NCBI GenBank assembly: GCA_007922195.1
Contig: ML682013.1
Span: 21,392,645 to 21,456,644 of the forward strand
Direction of reading: 5' to 3'
Length of the DNA: 64,000 bases
Origin: Podocnemis expansa
Taxonomy: Eukaryota > Chordata > Testudines > Podocnemididae
In this document: positions 47,411 to 58,448 of the stretch, piece after piece
Layout of the letters: every line of letters begins with the position of its first letter
Numbering within the stretch: the first letter of the stretch is position 1
Notes under the pieces: model-generated
Databases searched by the model: none
Told to the model about the DNA's origin: nothing
Seen by the model: only the letters and a program-made list of their open reading frames with translations
Program-made: the position numbers and the translations under genes

Positions 47411-48406
47411 TTTCCAAAGGGATAGCCGTGTTAGTCTAGTCCAGTAAAAAAACAACAAGCAGTTGTGTGGCACTTTAAGACTAACAGATTTATTTTTTGC
47501 ATGAGCTTTCGTGGGAGAAGATCCCCAAGAAAGAAAGCAACAGAACACCACTAGTCACCACATACAATCCTCAAGTCAGACCTCTGCAAAAGATCATTAA
47601 GGACCTACAGCCTATTCTAAAAGATGATCCCTCTCTCTCTCAAGCATTAGGAGACAGACCACTCCTTGCCTATAGGCAGCCCCCTAATCTTAAACAGATA
47701 CTCACCAGCAACTACAGATCTAACAACAAGAACATTGAAGCAGGCACACACCCTTGCAAAAAACCACGCTGCCAAGTCTGCCCACATATCTACACAACAA
47801 ACACCATCATAGGTCCTAATCAAGCCTGCTACTCCATCAAAGGCTCATTTACCTGCTCGTCTACTAATGTGGTCTGTGCCATCATGTGCAAGAAATGCCC
47901 CAACACCTTATATATTGGACAAACAGGACGATCGCTCCGTAAGAGATTGAATGAGCACAGAGCTGATATCAGAAATCAAAGAACAAAGAAACCAGTTGCT
48001 GAGCACTTCCATCTTCCTAATCACTCGATGATGGATTTGTTAACGACTGTCGTTAGAGATGTACCTGGGACATCAAGACTCCAAAGAGAAACAGCTGAAC
48101 TCGAATTAATATGCAAACTAAATTCTGTGAAAGCAGGACTCAATCGAGATTATGGGTTCTTTTCACATTACAAAGGGTAATTTGACTTCAGGCTTCCCAT
48201 TCTTTAAGCCTGTAAACTGCTCTGATTTGCTGTTACTTTATGACCTGATCCTATGTTTTACACCCCCTTGCATTTAGTTTCATTCCTTTCTGTAAGTTCA
48301 CCCATCTTCAAAGCATCTGAGGAAGTGGGATCTTCTCCCACGAAAGCTCATGCAAAAAATAAATCTGTTAGTCTTAAAGTGCCACACAACTGCTTGTTGT
48401 TTGTTT
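47411..48406 (+). mobile_element. Penelope-like foldback with open endonuclease frame
   Basis: A 996 bp insertion flanked by acaaatgcttaa / acaaatgtttaa (47399-47410 and 48407-48418; 11 of 12 match). The left 47411-47523 is an inverted tail. The right 48308-48406 is the same tail in direct orientation. Between them lies a 5'-truncated PLE body coding for linker plus GIY-YIG endonuclease. Both arms share the gggagaagatccc variant, not the gggagaaaatccc seen in other copies. Confidence 0.88.
47497..48180 (+). pseudogene. Penelope-like linker and GIY-YIG endonuclease, 5' truncated
   Basis: A 227-codon open frame with no initiator ATG: it opens at a TTG inside the inverted tail, and its first internal Met is near residue 130. 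About residues 20-80 are the RT-to-nuclease linker (LLAYRQPPNLKQIL). A Cys/His cluster follows (CKKPRCQVCPH, residues 87-97), then CKKC (131-134) and the core LYIGQTGRSLRKRLNEHR (138-155). The conserved AEHFHLPNH and a Glu-rich ETAELELICKLN helix come next, ending DYGFFSHYKG and TAA. RT is absent. The frame has stayed open with no host role evident, which suggests a fairly recent insertion rather than selection. Not a functional gene as it stands. Confidence 0.88.
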
Positions 48407-48905
48407 ACAAATGTTTAAGAAAGCCAAGCTGAACTGGTGGTACAGAGGAACAATGAGCAGCCCTGTGGGAGATTCAGAGTTGGAGCAAGCTCAGTTACAC
48501 TCATTCTTTCTTTCCCTATGGCAGTGCAGGCAGAATATATCAGATTAGTGATCTGTGCAACCTTTAGAGGGAAAAGCAATAAGAATGAATTTTGAAGGTT
48601 TCTTATGAATTCTCATTCTCCAAAGTGTATATCTATAGAGCAAGATTTTGAAGTAATGAACAAACAAAAATTCAGCACACTGCACAAAGGACTTATGATG
48701 TTCCTGTTACCTTCACCATCCTTTATTTTTTACTACCCTTACATATTTTCAGGTACTAAAAACAATTTTCACCTTGCAGATAACTGTTTATTTGTTCAAA
48801 TAATGTAGGAAGCATCCCCCAAACCCTCTTTTAAAAGTATGTGTCCTGACTTATTTAATGTTACCCAATTATTTTCATTTAACTAGCTCTGCTTGTTCTG
48901 CACAG

Positions 48906-49047
48906 AATAAGGAGTTTGTTTGCCGTGGACATGACTATGAGAGACTGGAGGCCTTCCAACAGCGAATGTTGAATGAGTTCCCACATGCCATTGCTATGCA
49001 ACATGCCAATCAGCCAGATGAGACCATCTTTCAGGCAGAAGCCCAGT
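48906..49047 (+). CDS. DOCK4: DOCK4 exon L (DHR-2 lobe B)
   Basis: 142 nt: NKEFVCRGHDYERLEAFQQR, then MLNEFPHAIAMQHANQPDET and IFQAEAQ plus one base of a Tyr codon. Acceptor cacag, donor gtatcc. The Tyr is completed by AT in exon M, which fixes the donor at 49048 rather than the longer open frame that reads on into the intron. Confidence 0.95.
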
Positions 49048-49600
49048 GTATCCGTACATTCACAAGAACACACTCTACAGTTAAATTTTGCACATTTTTT
49101 AAAGAAATTATATAGGTACAACCAAATTCACATCCAATGTGACTCCACAGAAACAGCTGGAATTATATCAGAGAAGAATTTAACTTCTAACGCATCATTT
49201 TTAATGCTTTTACATGTTTTTGTATCTTTGTTTAAAAATCTTTGATAGGAGGTCATTGGTTAAACATTTTTCATTTAACTAAAATTCCTTTGCTAAACTG
49301 TGTCACTTGGAGCACCGCCATATCAGTTTAAATTGCAGTAATTCTAGTTCTTGATTTACAATGCATGGTATCACAGCCTATGGCTGAAATCTGACGGCGA
49401 ATCCATAGTTAAATATTTTAATTTCCATGTAGTAAATAGTTGCAGTTTAGAAGTAAATGTGATTTGTTAAAACAAGCCAATAGTCTGGAAGCTTAAAGAT
49501 GTGACTGTACAGGATTTTTATTCCTTCAGACTGTGGGAACCAACCTGTTTTTTGTTCTGCTGGTGATAAATTAGTTTGGCCCTTAACTCTTTACATGTAG

Positions 49601-49767
49601 ATCTGCAGATCTATGCAGTGACACCCATTCCTGAAAGCCAGGAGGTCCTGCAAAGAGAGGGCATCCCAGATAACATCAAGAGCTTTTATAAAGTGAATCA
49701 CATCTGGAGATTCCGATATGACAGACCATTCCACAAAGGGACAAAAGACAAAGAGAATGAATTCAAG
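49601..49767 (+). CDS. DOCK4: DOCK4 exon M (DHR-2 lobe B)
   Basis: 167 nt completing Tyr, then LQIYAVTPIPESQEVLQREG, then IPDNIKSFYKVNHIWRFRYD and RPFHKGTKDKENEFK. Acceptor tgtag, donor gtacag. Phase 0 at the 3' end. Only 553 bp separate it from exon L. Confidence 0.97.
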
Positions 49768-51227
49768 GTACAGTTCTGTGCAGTTTCCTCTGCTACTTAT
49801 GATATATGCTAGTTTGTTCATACAAACATATTATATTTATGTGTTCAATGAAGTAGAAAATAGTAAATAAAATGCATCCGACAGATAATAGAATCAAGCT
49901 TTATTTCCATACTCTTCTGATTTTGATTAAAATAATAAGGAAAATAAACATAGGGCAAGATTTTCTTTAGCCCTACATACCTGCACAAAGGAGTCAGAAA
50001 GCATAAAAAGCCCCCTACTTTTCTCCACAAGCTTCTTGCATGAGCTGTCTATGTGGCATTTCAGGGGGAGAGCAGCCTAAGGCAGTTGTACTGGCACAGA
50101 CTGAGTAATATAATCTGCACCAAGCACTAGGCTGGCACAGGAGATACTTCCTTAGAGGAAGAGGGAAGGAGGAATCAAAATGTTACTCTTTAAATTACAG
50201 TGTGGCTCCTGGTCTGATCCTGTGACATGACAACCACTGCTCTTTTTTAATCCAGGACCAAGTCACAATTTAGTCTTGAATAAATAATTATTAATCCAAT
50301 TAACAAAAGTATTGACCTATGGAAAATTCACCCTTGCCTTTTCTGGTATCTTTCTTAGCATTGTGTCGAAAGACACTGAAAGTCTTTCAACATACACCTC
50401 CCTGATTCATGATTATATATATGTACATAGTCAAAGATGTTCATGTCATGGTACTGTATATTATGAAACAATTTGTATATCTTGTGCTTCAAATAGGCAA
50501 AGTGAATCCTCATGTATTGGTATTGCTGTAAACTTACATTAAGAACTGTAGGGGTAATGAAAGGCACTGCATAAATGAGCTTAATCAGTTCTATTTTATT
50601 AAAATTTAGGATTTTTTGATGATACTATTCTGGTGTATTTTATATAAGCATTATACTGTGTACTGTAGGGGCCTTAATTTAAGAAAGACTTTTATTTTCA
50701 CAGTAAATGTTTTTAAATCATTTTAAGGTATTTTGCTAAAAATAATGTGTAATGTGTTTGTGTACAACATTCAATGCACTTTGATATATGTAGGACTTGA
50801 GAAAGGAGACTGTGTCACTCTTTTAAAACATAAGACCTTTTCCCATTTTTTCTTTATCTCAAGAACACCCCCCCCCACAACAAATTAAATCATGAGTGGC
50901 TTTCATCTGTAATCGTTTTAGAGCAAAGGGACCAGAATAGTATTAAAAACAGCATCTTCTGGTGGTGAGAGCAGCAAAATTAATAGTCAGTCCTAGGAGG
51001 TAAAGGAGAAAATTGCATATTGTATTCTTTTGGATAGTCATTTGAGCGAATTTGTCTTACCAGATTTTTGCCATTCAATGTCACAGGAATAAAGAAATCC
51101 TTCTGTGAAGAAAACTGTGAAGATCAAACCACGGAAAATAGATGAGGTGGCAAAAGCAATGTGAATTCTAAATCATGTGTTTCTGAAAAAATCAACACTA
51201 AAGATAATTTGCTTTTGTACTTTGTAG

Positions 51228-51314
51228 AGTCTGTGGGTGGAAAGAACAACATTGATCTTAGTGCAGAGTTTGCCTGGGATATCCCGTTGGTTTGAAGTGG
51301 AAAAACGTGAAGTA
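51228..51314 (+). CDS. DOCK4: DOCK4 exon N (DHR-2 lobe B)
   Basis: 87 nt, 29 codons: SLWVERTTLILVQSLPGISR, then WFEVEKREV. Acceptor ttgtag, donor gtgagt. The LPGISRWFEV stretch is a strongly conserved DOCK signature leading to lobe C. Confidence 0.97.
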
Positions 51315-52442
51315 GTGAGTACAAAGAGATTTGTTAATAGGCTGAGTTCATTTTTAATACAGTGTTAGCAACTTAAGCAGCATCTTTACACATGCAGCAT
51401 GTTATAAACATGATTTAAAAATTTATTAGTGTCAGAAATGCATGTCAAACTGCTTTTTCTGCTGAAGAAGGTTAATTATTTTTAAAACCTTCTGTTATAT
51501 CTATTTCCTATTAATAATTGAACACTGTGAGGAACCACCAACCATCATTATGATTGAGTTGAACAATTCAAGACAAAAAAATAAGAAATATAAAGTCAGA
51601 GGAGATTCTTAGTGTCAGCAAGATATTTTCTTAGAAAATGGCATGAGTGTTCAGTGCTTAGAATATTTATGGCCTAACATTTCTGTAGGTATACTTAAAA
51701 TATAATCATTCTCAGGCCCCCTGTCCTACTATAAGTGCCATGGGGGTGGATCTCTATATCTGCATGGAGCCCTGTTAAAGGTACTGGATTTCTGTATGGG
51801 CTCAAAAACCTGCCTACATGAAGCTCATTGTAAGGTTAAGGTCTAAAATCACAGTTCATTACTGACAGTTTGTAATTAATTGTGTTTCTTTTCAGTTGAC
51901 TTTTGGGGAAACTTCTCTGATGTGTTCAAAATATATTCTGAAAAAATAATCCTTCTGGTTTCAAGTCCTGTAGCTAATCTGGCAAGTCACAGTTCCAGGA
52001 AGATGGCATTTGCAAATGTTCCCCCTCTTGCCAAAAAGATAGTCCAACACTAATAGAAAATTAGTCCCTATTATGTGCAGAGTTACTGCTGTACAAATTA
52101 TTTTTCTTTTTAAAAAAATCTACTAATTTCTTCTATTGCTGCAGCAACGAAATGTCAGTCTTTCTCTCATCCTTCTGGTATGGTCTGTACTGTAAAACAG
52201 CTAGTATAAATCAAATTACACACTGTGTTTTTTTATAATGCAAGAGAAAAATCTGTTAGTTAATCAGTACTACATCTGCTGCTCCACCACACACAAATTC
52301 CCAAATCAATACAGCACCATCCAGTGTTTTGCATGAATAATGTCCCTGCAAAACAGCAGGAGACCCACCTTTCGGTGCCTTTATCACCATTAAAGCCAGC
52401 TTTTTGCCAGTTGCTACCTATAGCGATATCTGAAATATTACA

Positions 52443-52626
52443 AACAAAGAGTCCTGTGGCACTTTTAAAGACTAACAATTATTTATCACATGAGCTTTCG
52501 TGAGAGAAAATCCCACTTCTACCACGAAAGCTCACATGATAAATAAATCTGTTAGTCTTTAAAAGTGCCACAGGACTCCTTGTTTGTTTTGCTGTACTAG
52601 ACTAACACAGCTGCCCCTTTGGATCT
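52443..52626. mobile_element. Penelope-like foldback, short
   Basis: 184 bp, nearly all palindrome: gtggcacttttaaagactaa on the left faces ttagtctttaaaagtgccac on the right, with tcacatgagctttcgtgaga facing cacgaaagctcacatgat. Flanked by a perfect 12 bp duplication, tgaaatattaca (52431-52442 and 52627-52638). No coding sequence. Confidence 0.9.
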
Positions 52627-52752
52627 TGAAATATTACAGTTTTCTCTATGCTTAGCATGGCACATAATTGTGCTGTCTCAAATACCCCTGCATGGTCATA
52701 TTTGGTAAACTGTGACAACTATAGGGCATAGAACATCCTGTCCTCTATTCTA

Positions 52753-53204
52753 AAGGGGTAGCCATGTTAGTCTAGTTCAGCAAAATAAGCAAGAAGTCCT
52801 GTGGCACTTTAAAACTAAAAGATGTATTTATTGCATGAGCTTTTGTGGGAGAAAATCCCACTTTGTCAGATGCTTTGAAGATGGGGGTGGGAGTGGGAGG
52901 AAAATAAATGCGGGGTAGTGTAAGTCATAGGATCAGGTCAGACTGTAACAGCAAATCAAAGCAGTTGTTAAAATTTAAACTCTGAGAAACAGCAATTGAG
53001 GAAGGTGAGGTCTAACAACTGCTTTGATTTGCTGTTACAGTATGACCTGATCCCATGACTTAAACTACACTGCATTTATTTTCTTCCTGTTCTGTAAATA
53101 ACCCCATCTTCACAGCATCTGACAAAATAGGATTGTCTCCCATGAAAGTTCATGTAGTAAATACATTTGTTTGTCTTTAAGTGCCACAGAGCTCCTTGCT
53201 TATT
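52753..53204. mobile_element. Penelope-like foldback, long arms
   Basis: The left arm runs 52753 to about 52985 and the right arm about 53010 to 53204, as inverse copies: tttgtcagatgctttgaaga against the complement of catcttcacagcatctgaca, and acagcaaatcaaagcagttg against caactgctttgatttgctgt. The flanks cctctattcta / cccctattcta (52742-52752, 53205-53215) match at 10 of 11 positions. Only 3'-untranslated PLE sequence is present. Confidence 0.88.
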
Positions 53205-53651
53205 CCCCTATTCTAGTTACCAGATTGTAAACTTCTTCTGATTTTCTGTCTTTTTGAAGTATTTATTAGCAATTGGGGAAACTCCTCTGACCCTTTAGTA
53301 AAGCAGATAGATTTTATCACTTTAAGCCTGATGCTTAATGTCTTGTTAATTTCACCAGGAGTTGTAAGGAGCACAATGTTTTGCAGGAGGTGCTCAACAG
53401 CACAGCAGAGTCAGATGATACAAATTTCTGGAGGAATTTTGCCCTTGCTTGTGTGGTTGAAGTCATTCTGTCTTCAATATAATATCTCACAAGGCAGTCC
53501 AGGCATGTAGGAATATTCTACAAATATATGAAAAATTAGTAATACGGAATAACCTTGTTTGGAGTCTAGAATTCAGCAAAAACAGCTTTCAGTAGATGAT
53601 CCGTTAAATAATTAAGAATTAATCATGTTTTTGATAATGTCCCCCCTCCAG

Positions 53652-53828
53652 GTGGAAATGAGTCCCCTCGAGAATGCTACTGAAGTGCTGGAAAATAAGA
53701 ACCAGCAGCTGAGAACTCTTATTAGTCAGTGTCAAACCCGACAGATGCAGAATATAAATCCACTCACAATGTGCCTGAATGGGGTCATAGATGCAGCAGT
53801 TAATGGTGGAGTTGCTAGGTACCAAGAG
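53652..53828 (+). CDS. DOCK4: DOCK4 exon O (DHR-2 lobe C, nucleotide sensor)
   Basis: 177 nt, 59 codons: VEMSPLENATEVLENKNQQL, then RTLISQCQTRQMQNINPLTM and CLNGVIDAAVNGGVARYQE. Acceptor ctccag, donor gtaagc. In DOCK structures the NPLTM to GGV stretch forms the alpha-10 helix and its insert, which projects into the GTPase nucleotide pocket. The Val of DAAVNGG fits the position of the nucleotide-sensor valine known from DOCK2/DOCK9 (inference by motif). This exon is the catalytic centre of the window. Confidence 0.97.
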
Positions 53829-54113
53829 GTAAGCAGTTTATTTGTAAACATATATATATTAAGGATCTCTTGTATTATCCATTTCATCAGTTTTACTAAT
53901 TTCAAGCTCTGTCTGTCTGCCTCTTCTTCTGTATTAAAACATATACATGGTATTATATGCAATGGATGTAAATAGTACTAATCTACGCTGAATTATACAG
54001 AGCCACCTATACTAAAATATGTATCAATGGTACTAAATTTTTATGGTTTTCTTATTAATTACATTTCACGATAAGCAGCATTATAGAATTATTATAGTGA
54101 TAAGTACATCCAG

Positions 54114-54294
54114 TCAATCTCCAAAGGGATAGCCATGTTAGTCTAGTCCAGCAAAAGAAAAAAAAAAACAAGGAGTGGTGTGGCACTTTAAGAGCAACAG
54201 ATTTATTTTTCGCATGAGCTTTCGTGGGAGAAAATGATGAAGTGGGATTTTCTCCCACAAAAGCTCATGCGAAAAATAAATCTGTTTGTCTTAA
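54114..54294. mobile_element. Penelope-like foldback, short
   Basis: The left arm (gtggcactttaagagcaac, atttttcgcatgagctttcg) faces the right arm (aaagctcatgcgaaaaataa). Both arms have the unusual cgcatgag / ctcatgcg variant. The flanks agtacatccag / agtagatccag (54103-54113, 54295-54305) match at 10 of 11 positions. Confidence 0.87.
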
Positions 54295-54650
54295 AGTAGA
54301 TCCAGAATTGTCTTGCATTCTTTTGTGGTTACTAGCTTTTTATAGTGCAGTGTTAAAACCACCACACTGAAGATTAGTTTTATTATTCTTTCCTACCTTG
54401 TGTCAGTCTCTTTTTTTTAGAGCAGGAGATAGTACTGGACAGTTTTTCACTGCATATAATGAGGTGATTCTGTCATTAACACTGGTTACATTTATTCCTC
54501 AGTAAGAAAGGTTTTCTGTTATGGCAACTTGTTCTTCAAGATATATTTTTCCCCCGTCTCCAGGTGTTTCAAGAAACCAATCTCTCTAGGAATGTCTAAA
54601 GAAAAGCAGCATATGCAATTGAAAAGAGTTTTGTTACCTCTTACCTATAT

Positions 54651-54989
54651 ACAGGGGCAGTCATAGCTATTCTGGGGCCCTGGGCAAAAGTCAAGGATCA
54701 GGACCCCCCTATGCCAGAAGGTCCATCATTTTTGCCAGGGCCTCGATATCACCAGTGCCTCACCAACACCCCTACTGGGGCCCGACGGCCCCCCATCGGT
54801 CCCCTGCCAGCCTCCTGGAGCTTCCATTCCCTCTGCTGCATCCCTGCCAGTCTTGCAGGGCCCCCTGGTTTCCCGTCAGGCCCCCTGGCCCCCACTGTGT
54901 GTGCCCACCAGCTCTCCTATCCTTCCTTCCTCCTCTCCCCATGGGGCCCTGGGCAGCTGCCCATTCTGCCCACCCGCTAAGCCCGTCTA
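54651..54989. mobile_element. hAT-like or other 8-9 bp-TSD DNA element
   Basis: 339 bp of GC-rich sequence flanked by a perfect 9 bp repeat, tacctatat (54642-54650 and 54990-54998). The interior begins with acaggggcagtc and carries ctggggccctgggcaaaag near the left and ccatggggccctgggcagc near the right. The termini are only weakly inverted. Superfamily likely hAT by duplication length. Confidence 0.65.
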
Positions 54990-57864
54990 TACCTATATTC
55001 TTGCCAAAGAACTGTTCATGATCATCACTAAATTTGGATCATCCTCATGCTTACCTTAAATGTTTGGGATTTTGTCCCCTGGAGAGTTGTGTGGTATATT
55101 GAAGCTGCATTTCTGAGTACAAGCAAACTATGTATGCACTGCTAGTACTGGAGCATCCTTGACATCTCCTGAGAAGTTTTGTAAGATATTTAGGTCTGTG
55201 TTGGAATCCCCTCTTCCACAATGAGAGAAGGTCAAGAAATGGAATAGCATGCTTCGGCCTACGCTGGAAATAATGGTCCACACTGAACCATTCACAGCAC
55301 CTCATAGCAGATGCTGTCATCTCTTACACATGTGGAAGCTTAAGAGATAACAGCGTGACTGTGGATACCATGCACAAACTATGGATTACATTGTAAATCA
55401 GTGTCTGCTTTGATCATTTGTCGACAGCATCTCAGACTTATACTAAGCCACTTCCAAAGCTATTCATTGGCTCACTAATCTGGATTTGAATGTTTGAATG
55501 CTTCTAATTACTTGTCTTGCCATGCAAAAGAAGAAGTGAATACCACTCTACCTGCTTGACTGAAAAGTCAAAAGCAGTTTAATGATTTGCTTGCCCACTC
55601 AACAATGTCAAATTTTTGAAGGCAGCAACTGAGGTAAGATGTAGGAAAATGTACCTGACACATTGTTGGGACCTACTGCTAATGCAGAAACAGCATAAAT
55701 TGGTGAATTGAAAGTTTAGTCTGCTGTTCATTTCTCCTCTGCTCCTCTGACCTATGATAATCCATATATTACCCTCCTCTCCTGGGGGACCGTCACTGGT
55801 CCCTCGCCATTTTTCAGCTCTCTTCCTTACATGTTTCATTTTAAAGCTGAGGAGGTAAAATAAAATGGAAGAACATAAATAACTGAAACACAAAGGTGCT
55901 AACCTTAAAGGTGATGATGGTAGTGAGGTTTTTTTCCCTTCTATTTCTCTTTATTTCTTCTCTTTGTGTATTCCACTCTCATTTTTTATATTATTTTCTT
56001 AGTGAGACAAGGTAGGTGATGTAATCTGTTATTGGATCAACTTCTGTTGGTAAAAGAGACAAACTTTTGAGCTTACTGACATTTCTTCTTTGGGTCAGGG
56101 AAAAGTACTTGGTGTCACAGCTGAATATAAGGTGGAAAGATCTCATTTTGTCATTTCCTTGTTTTTTTCTCCTCTTCCTACCCTTCCAGGCATCACTCTG
56201 AAATGGCTTTCCTTTCCCTTCTCTTTCTCTCTTTCATTGACTTTAGCCCTTTCTTTCCCTTCTCTGCTGGGCCACACCCTCAATGTGTCTATTCCCTTTC
56301 TTGCCCTTGCTCTTTGAACGTAAGATTAGGGTAAATTTGAACTGTGACCATGCGCTCTTAATAGATATCCTCCTCACTACTGCAGTACTCAGGACCCAGA
56401 AAGCAGATTCTTCAGCCAGTCCCTGTTTCTTGAAACCTAACTTCCCTCTGCAGAGCCAAAAAGCACACATATCCCATCACCGATGCTGTTTCTTGGTACT
56501 CTTGGTGTCACTGTTGCTCTTCCAATGCCCTCAGTATGATATAAGAGCAGAGAACTGTTTCTGATGCATTATGTACCAGTATGCCAAGTGAGCCAGCAAA
56601 AAATGCCAGTATGATGCAGTACTGACTCTATTTGAGCACTGTGCTGAAAGCACATGCAGATTTGTTCTTTCATGCTTATGATGGGCTCACAAATAGCAGT
56701 TTATTATTTTACAATGCATTACAAATGCCGGAAAAGTGAAAGGAGCTCTGATGCTTAATTTGTGGCAGCCACTATTGCTAAGGATGTCAGTAGATTCAAT
56801 CAATCTACAACTATATATTTCTCCTTAAAATACTAGTTGATTTTTATTTAAACATCAATATTTCTCTCTTAAGCTGTCTTCCAAAAATGCATAATTTTTA
56901 AACCAAATCTCTTGGGACACCACCTGGTCTACATGAAAAGCCTACAGGTGAAAGAAAAGCATTCTTCATTATTCAGATTATGTACCTTTTCTAAGTGAGA
57001 AACACTTTTTTGCTATTTAAATTGTAATTATTTTATGTCTGTTGAAACACCTTGGAAGGAATATAAAGAGGATAAGGATTCTTCACCACCAGTCAAGATA
57101 TTCTCATTTTCTTGAAGGGGTTTCATTGCTTTGACAGATACCGTAGGGCACGCTACTTTTGGAGTCACTCAGACTAGAATAGTAGCAATTCCTCCTTTTT
57201 AAATTTTCTTAAGTGATGACGTGTGGGAAAGAGTTTAATAGCTAAAGTTCTACCCCTCAGCTTGGATGGAAAACCTCAAAGGGTTACTGAGGGGAGCACC
57301 AACAAAAGGGTATAAAGAAAAATAATAACACTGAATAATTCTTTTCTATGTTACTGATAAAGAAGCGAATGAACGTGTAGATGTGTAAGCAGAGGGCCTT
57401 TACACTATGTAGGATGTATAAAGGAGGCAGAAAGAAGCTGTTCAGAATTCCCCTGACATAGGAGAGTTTCCAGATGTCACAAAATCACTGTATCCACCTG
57501 CCAGTGTAGGAGACGTGACATGGTAAGAGGGGCCTGGCCTGGAAGAAGAAGGGCTGTCCTATGCCAATCTTGGGCTGGTAGTATGGTCCCAGGAAGGCTG
57601 TAAAAGCACCTTCAGGATCAGGGAATGGGATGGAAAGATGGTGAAAAGACACCTGCACACTCAGGTGTGTCAAATATAGCTCAGATGCACCCAAGGATCT
57701 AGTTGTGGTAAACCAAACAAATACATGTATTATGTGTTACCTAAAACCACATTTACACTAAGACTGTACCTGAATATTGTTATCACACTTTCAAACTCGC
57801 ACACAAAGCTGCTCAGAACATAGAAAAGAGGTATGTTGGCACAAAATAGTGCAACTGTGCCACT

Positions 57865-58080
57865 CAGGGGTGATGCTACCCAGGAAAAAGACCTGGGGTC
57901 CAGGATCCACGCCCCCCCCCCAGTCTGATTTAGGGCCCGAGACTGATCCAGTCCTCGGGGCCCCAAGCAGGTCCAGGATCAGGATCCTGCTGCCACCAGC
58001 CGGCAGCCCCACCCCAGATCCCCAGCTGGGGCTAGGGTTGGGGCCGGGGCCAGGAAAGGTGCCCCCCCCACACACACTGT
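57865..58080. repeat. GC-rich repeat-like patch
   Basis: C- and G-run-rich sequence starting near actcaggggtgatgctaccc, with ccggcagccccaccccagat and gggttggggccggggccagg. It stands out from its AT-rich surroundings and abuts a PLE tail. Class unknown; no target duplication seen. Confidence 0.4.
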
Positions 58081-58090
58081 AATATATGTA

Positions 58091-58203
58091 GGATTTTCTC
58101 CCATGAAAGCTCATGCAATGAATAAATTTGTTTGTCTTTAAGTGCCACAGGACTGCTTGTTTGTTTTACTGAACTAGACTAACAAGGCTGCCCTTTTGGA
58201 ACT
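58091..58203 (+). repeat. Penelope-like tail, single copy
   Basis: ggattttctcccatgaaagc, then tcatgcaatgaataaatttg, gtctttaagtgccacaggac and aactagactaacaaggctgc form the PLE tail in + orientation without an inverted partner. Confidence 0.75.
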
Positions 58204-58364
58204 TGGATATGAAAATGGGTCTCTAACTGTGATGCATGATATTATTATTCCATACTGCTATGGGAGAATGGGGAACTTGTTTTGAAAAACCTGGTACTTA
58301 ACACTGTTATAAACATATTCATCAGACTTGTTGTGACCTTGAGGTGTGATTATGTTCTGCTCAG

Positions 58365-58448
58365 GCATTTTTTGTGAAGGAGTATGTCTTGAACCACCCA
58401 GAGGATGGGGAGAAGATCACACGCTTGAGAGAACTGATGCTTGAGCAG
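58365..58448 (+). CDS. DOCK4: DOCK4 exon P (DHR-2 lobe C)
   Basis: 84 nt, 28 codons: AFFVKEYVLNHPEDGEKITR, then LRELMLEQ. Acceptor ctcag, donor gtaaga. Helical part of lobe C. Phase 0 at both ends. Confidence 0.96.

Larger units (their letters stand above)
45761..48905 (+). other. Intron K-L (3.1 kb)
   Basis: It holds a short hairpin repeat (46191-46261), a TTATCA microsatellite (47133-47156), and the best-preserved PLE foldback of the window (47411-48406). Otherwise unremarkable. Confidence 0.7.
51315..53651 (+). other. Intron N-O (2.3 kb)
   Basis: It holds two PLE foldback insertions (52443-52626 and 52753-53204) only about 125 bp apart. Before 52.4 kb I see nothing clear. Confidence 0.7.
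53829..58364 (+). other. Intron O-P (4.5 kb)
   Basis: It holds a PLE foldback (54114-54294), a hAT-like element (54651-54989), a GC-rich patch (57865-58080) and a PLE tail (58091-58203). Between 55.0 and 57.8 kb I recognise no element. Open frames there, on both strands, look random. Confidence 0.65.

Noticed and set aside
47497..48180. 227-codon open frame as a functional protein-coding gene
   Set aside because: It is the truncated end of a PLE, opens at a TTG inside the tail, and lacks RT and an initiator Met.
55000..57800. Short open frames on both strands as small genes
   Set aside because: None shows a domain, splice signals in register or codon bias. They look like chance frames in intron DNA.
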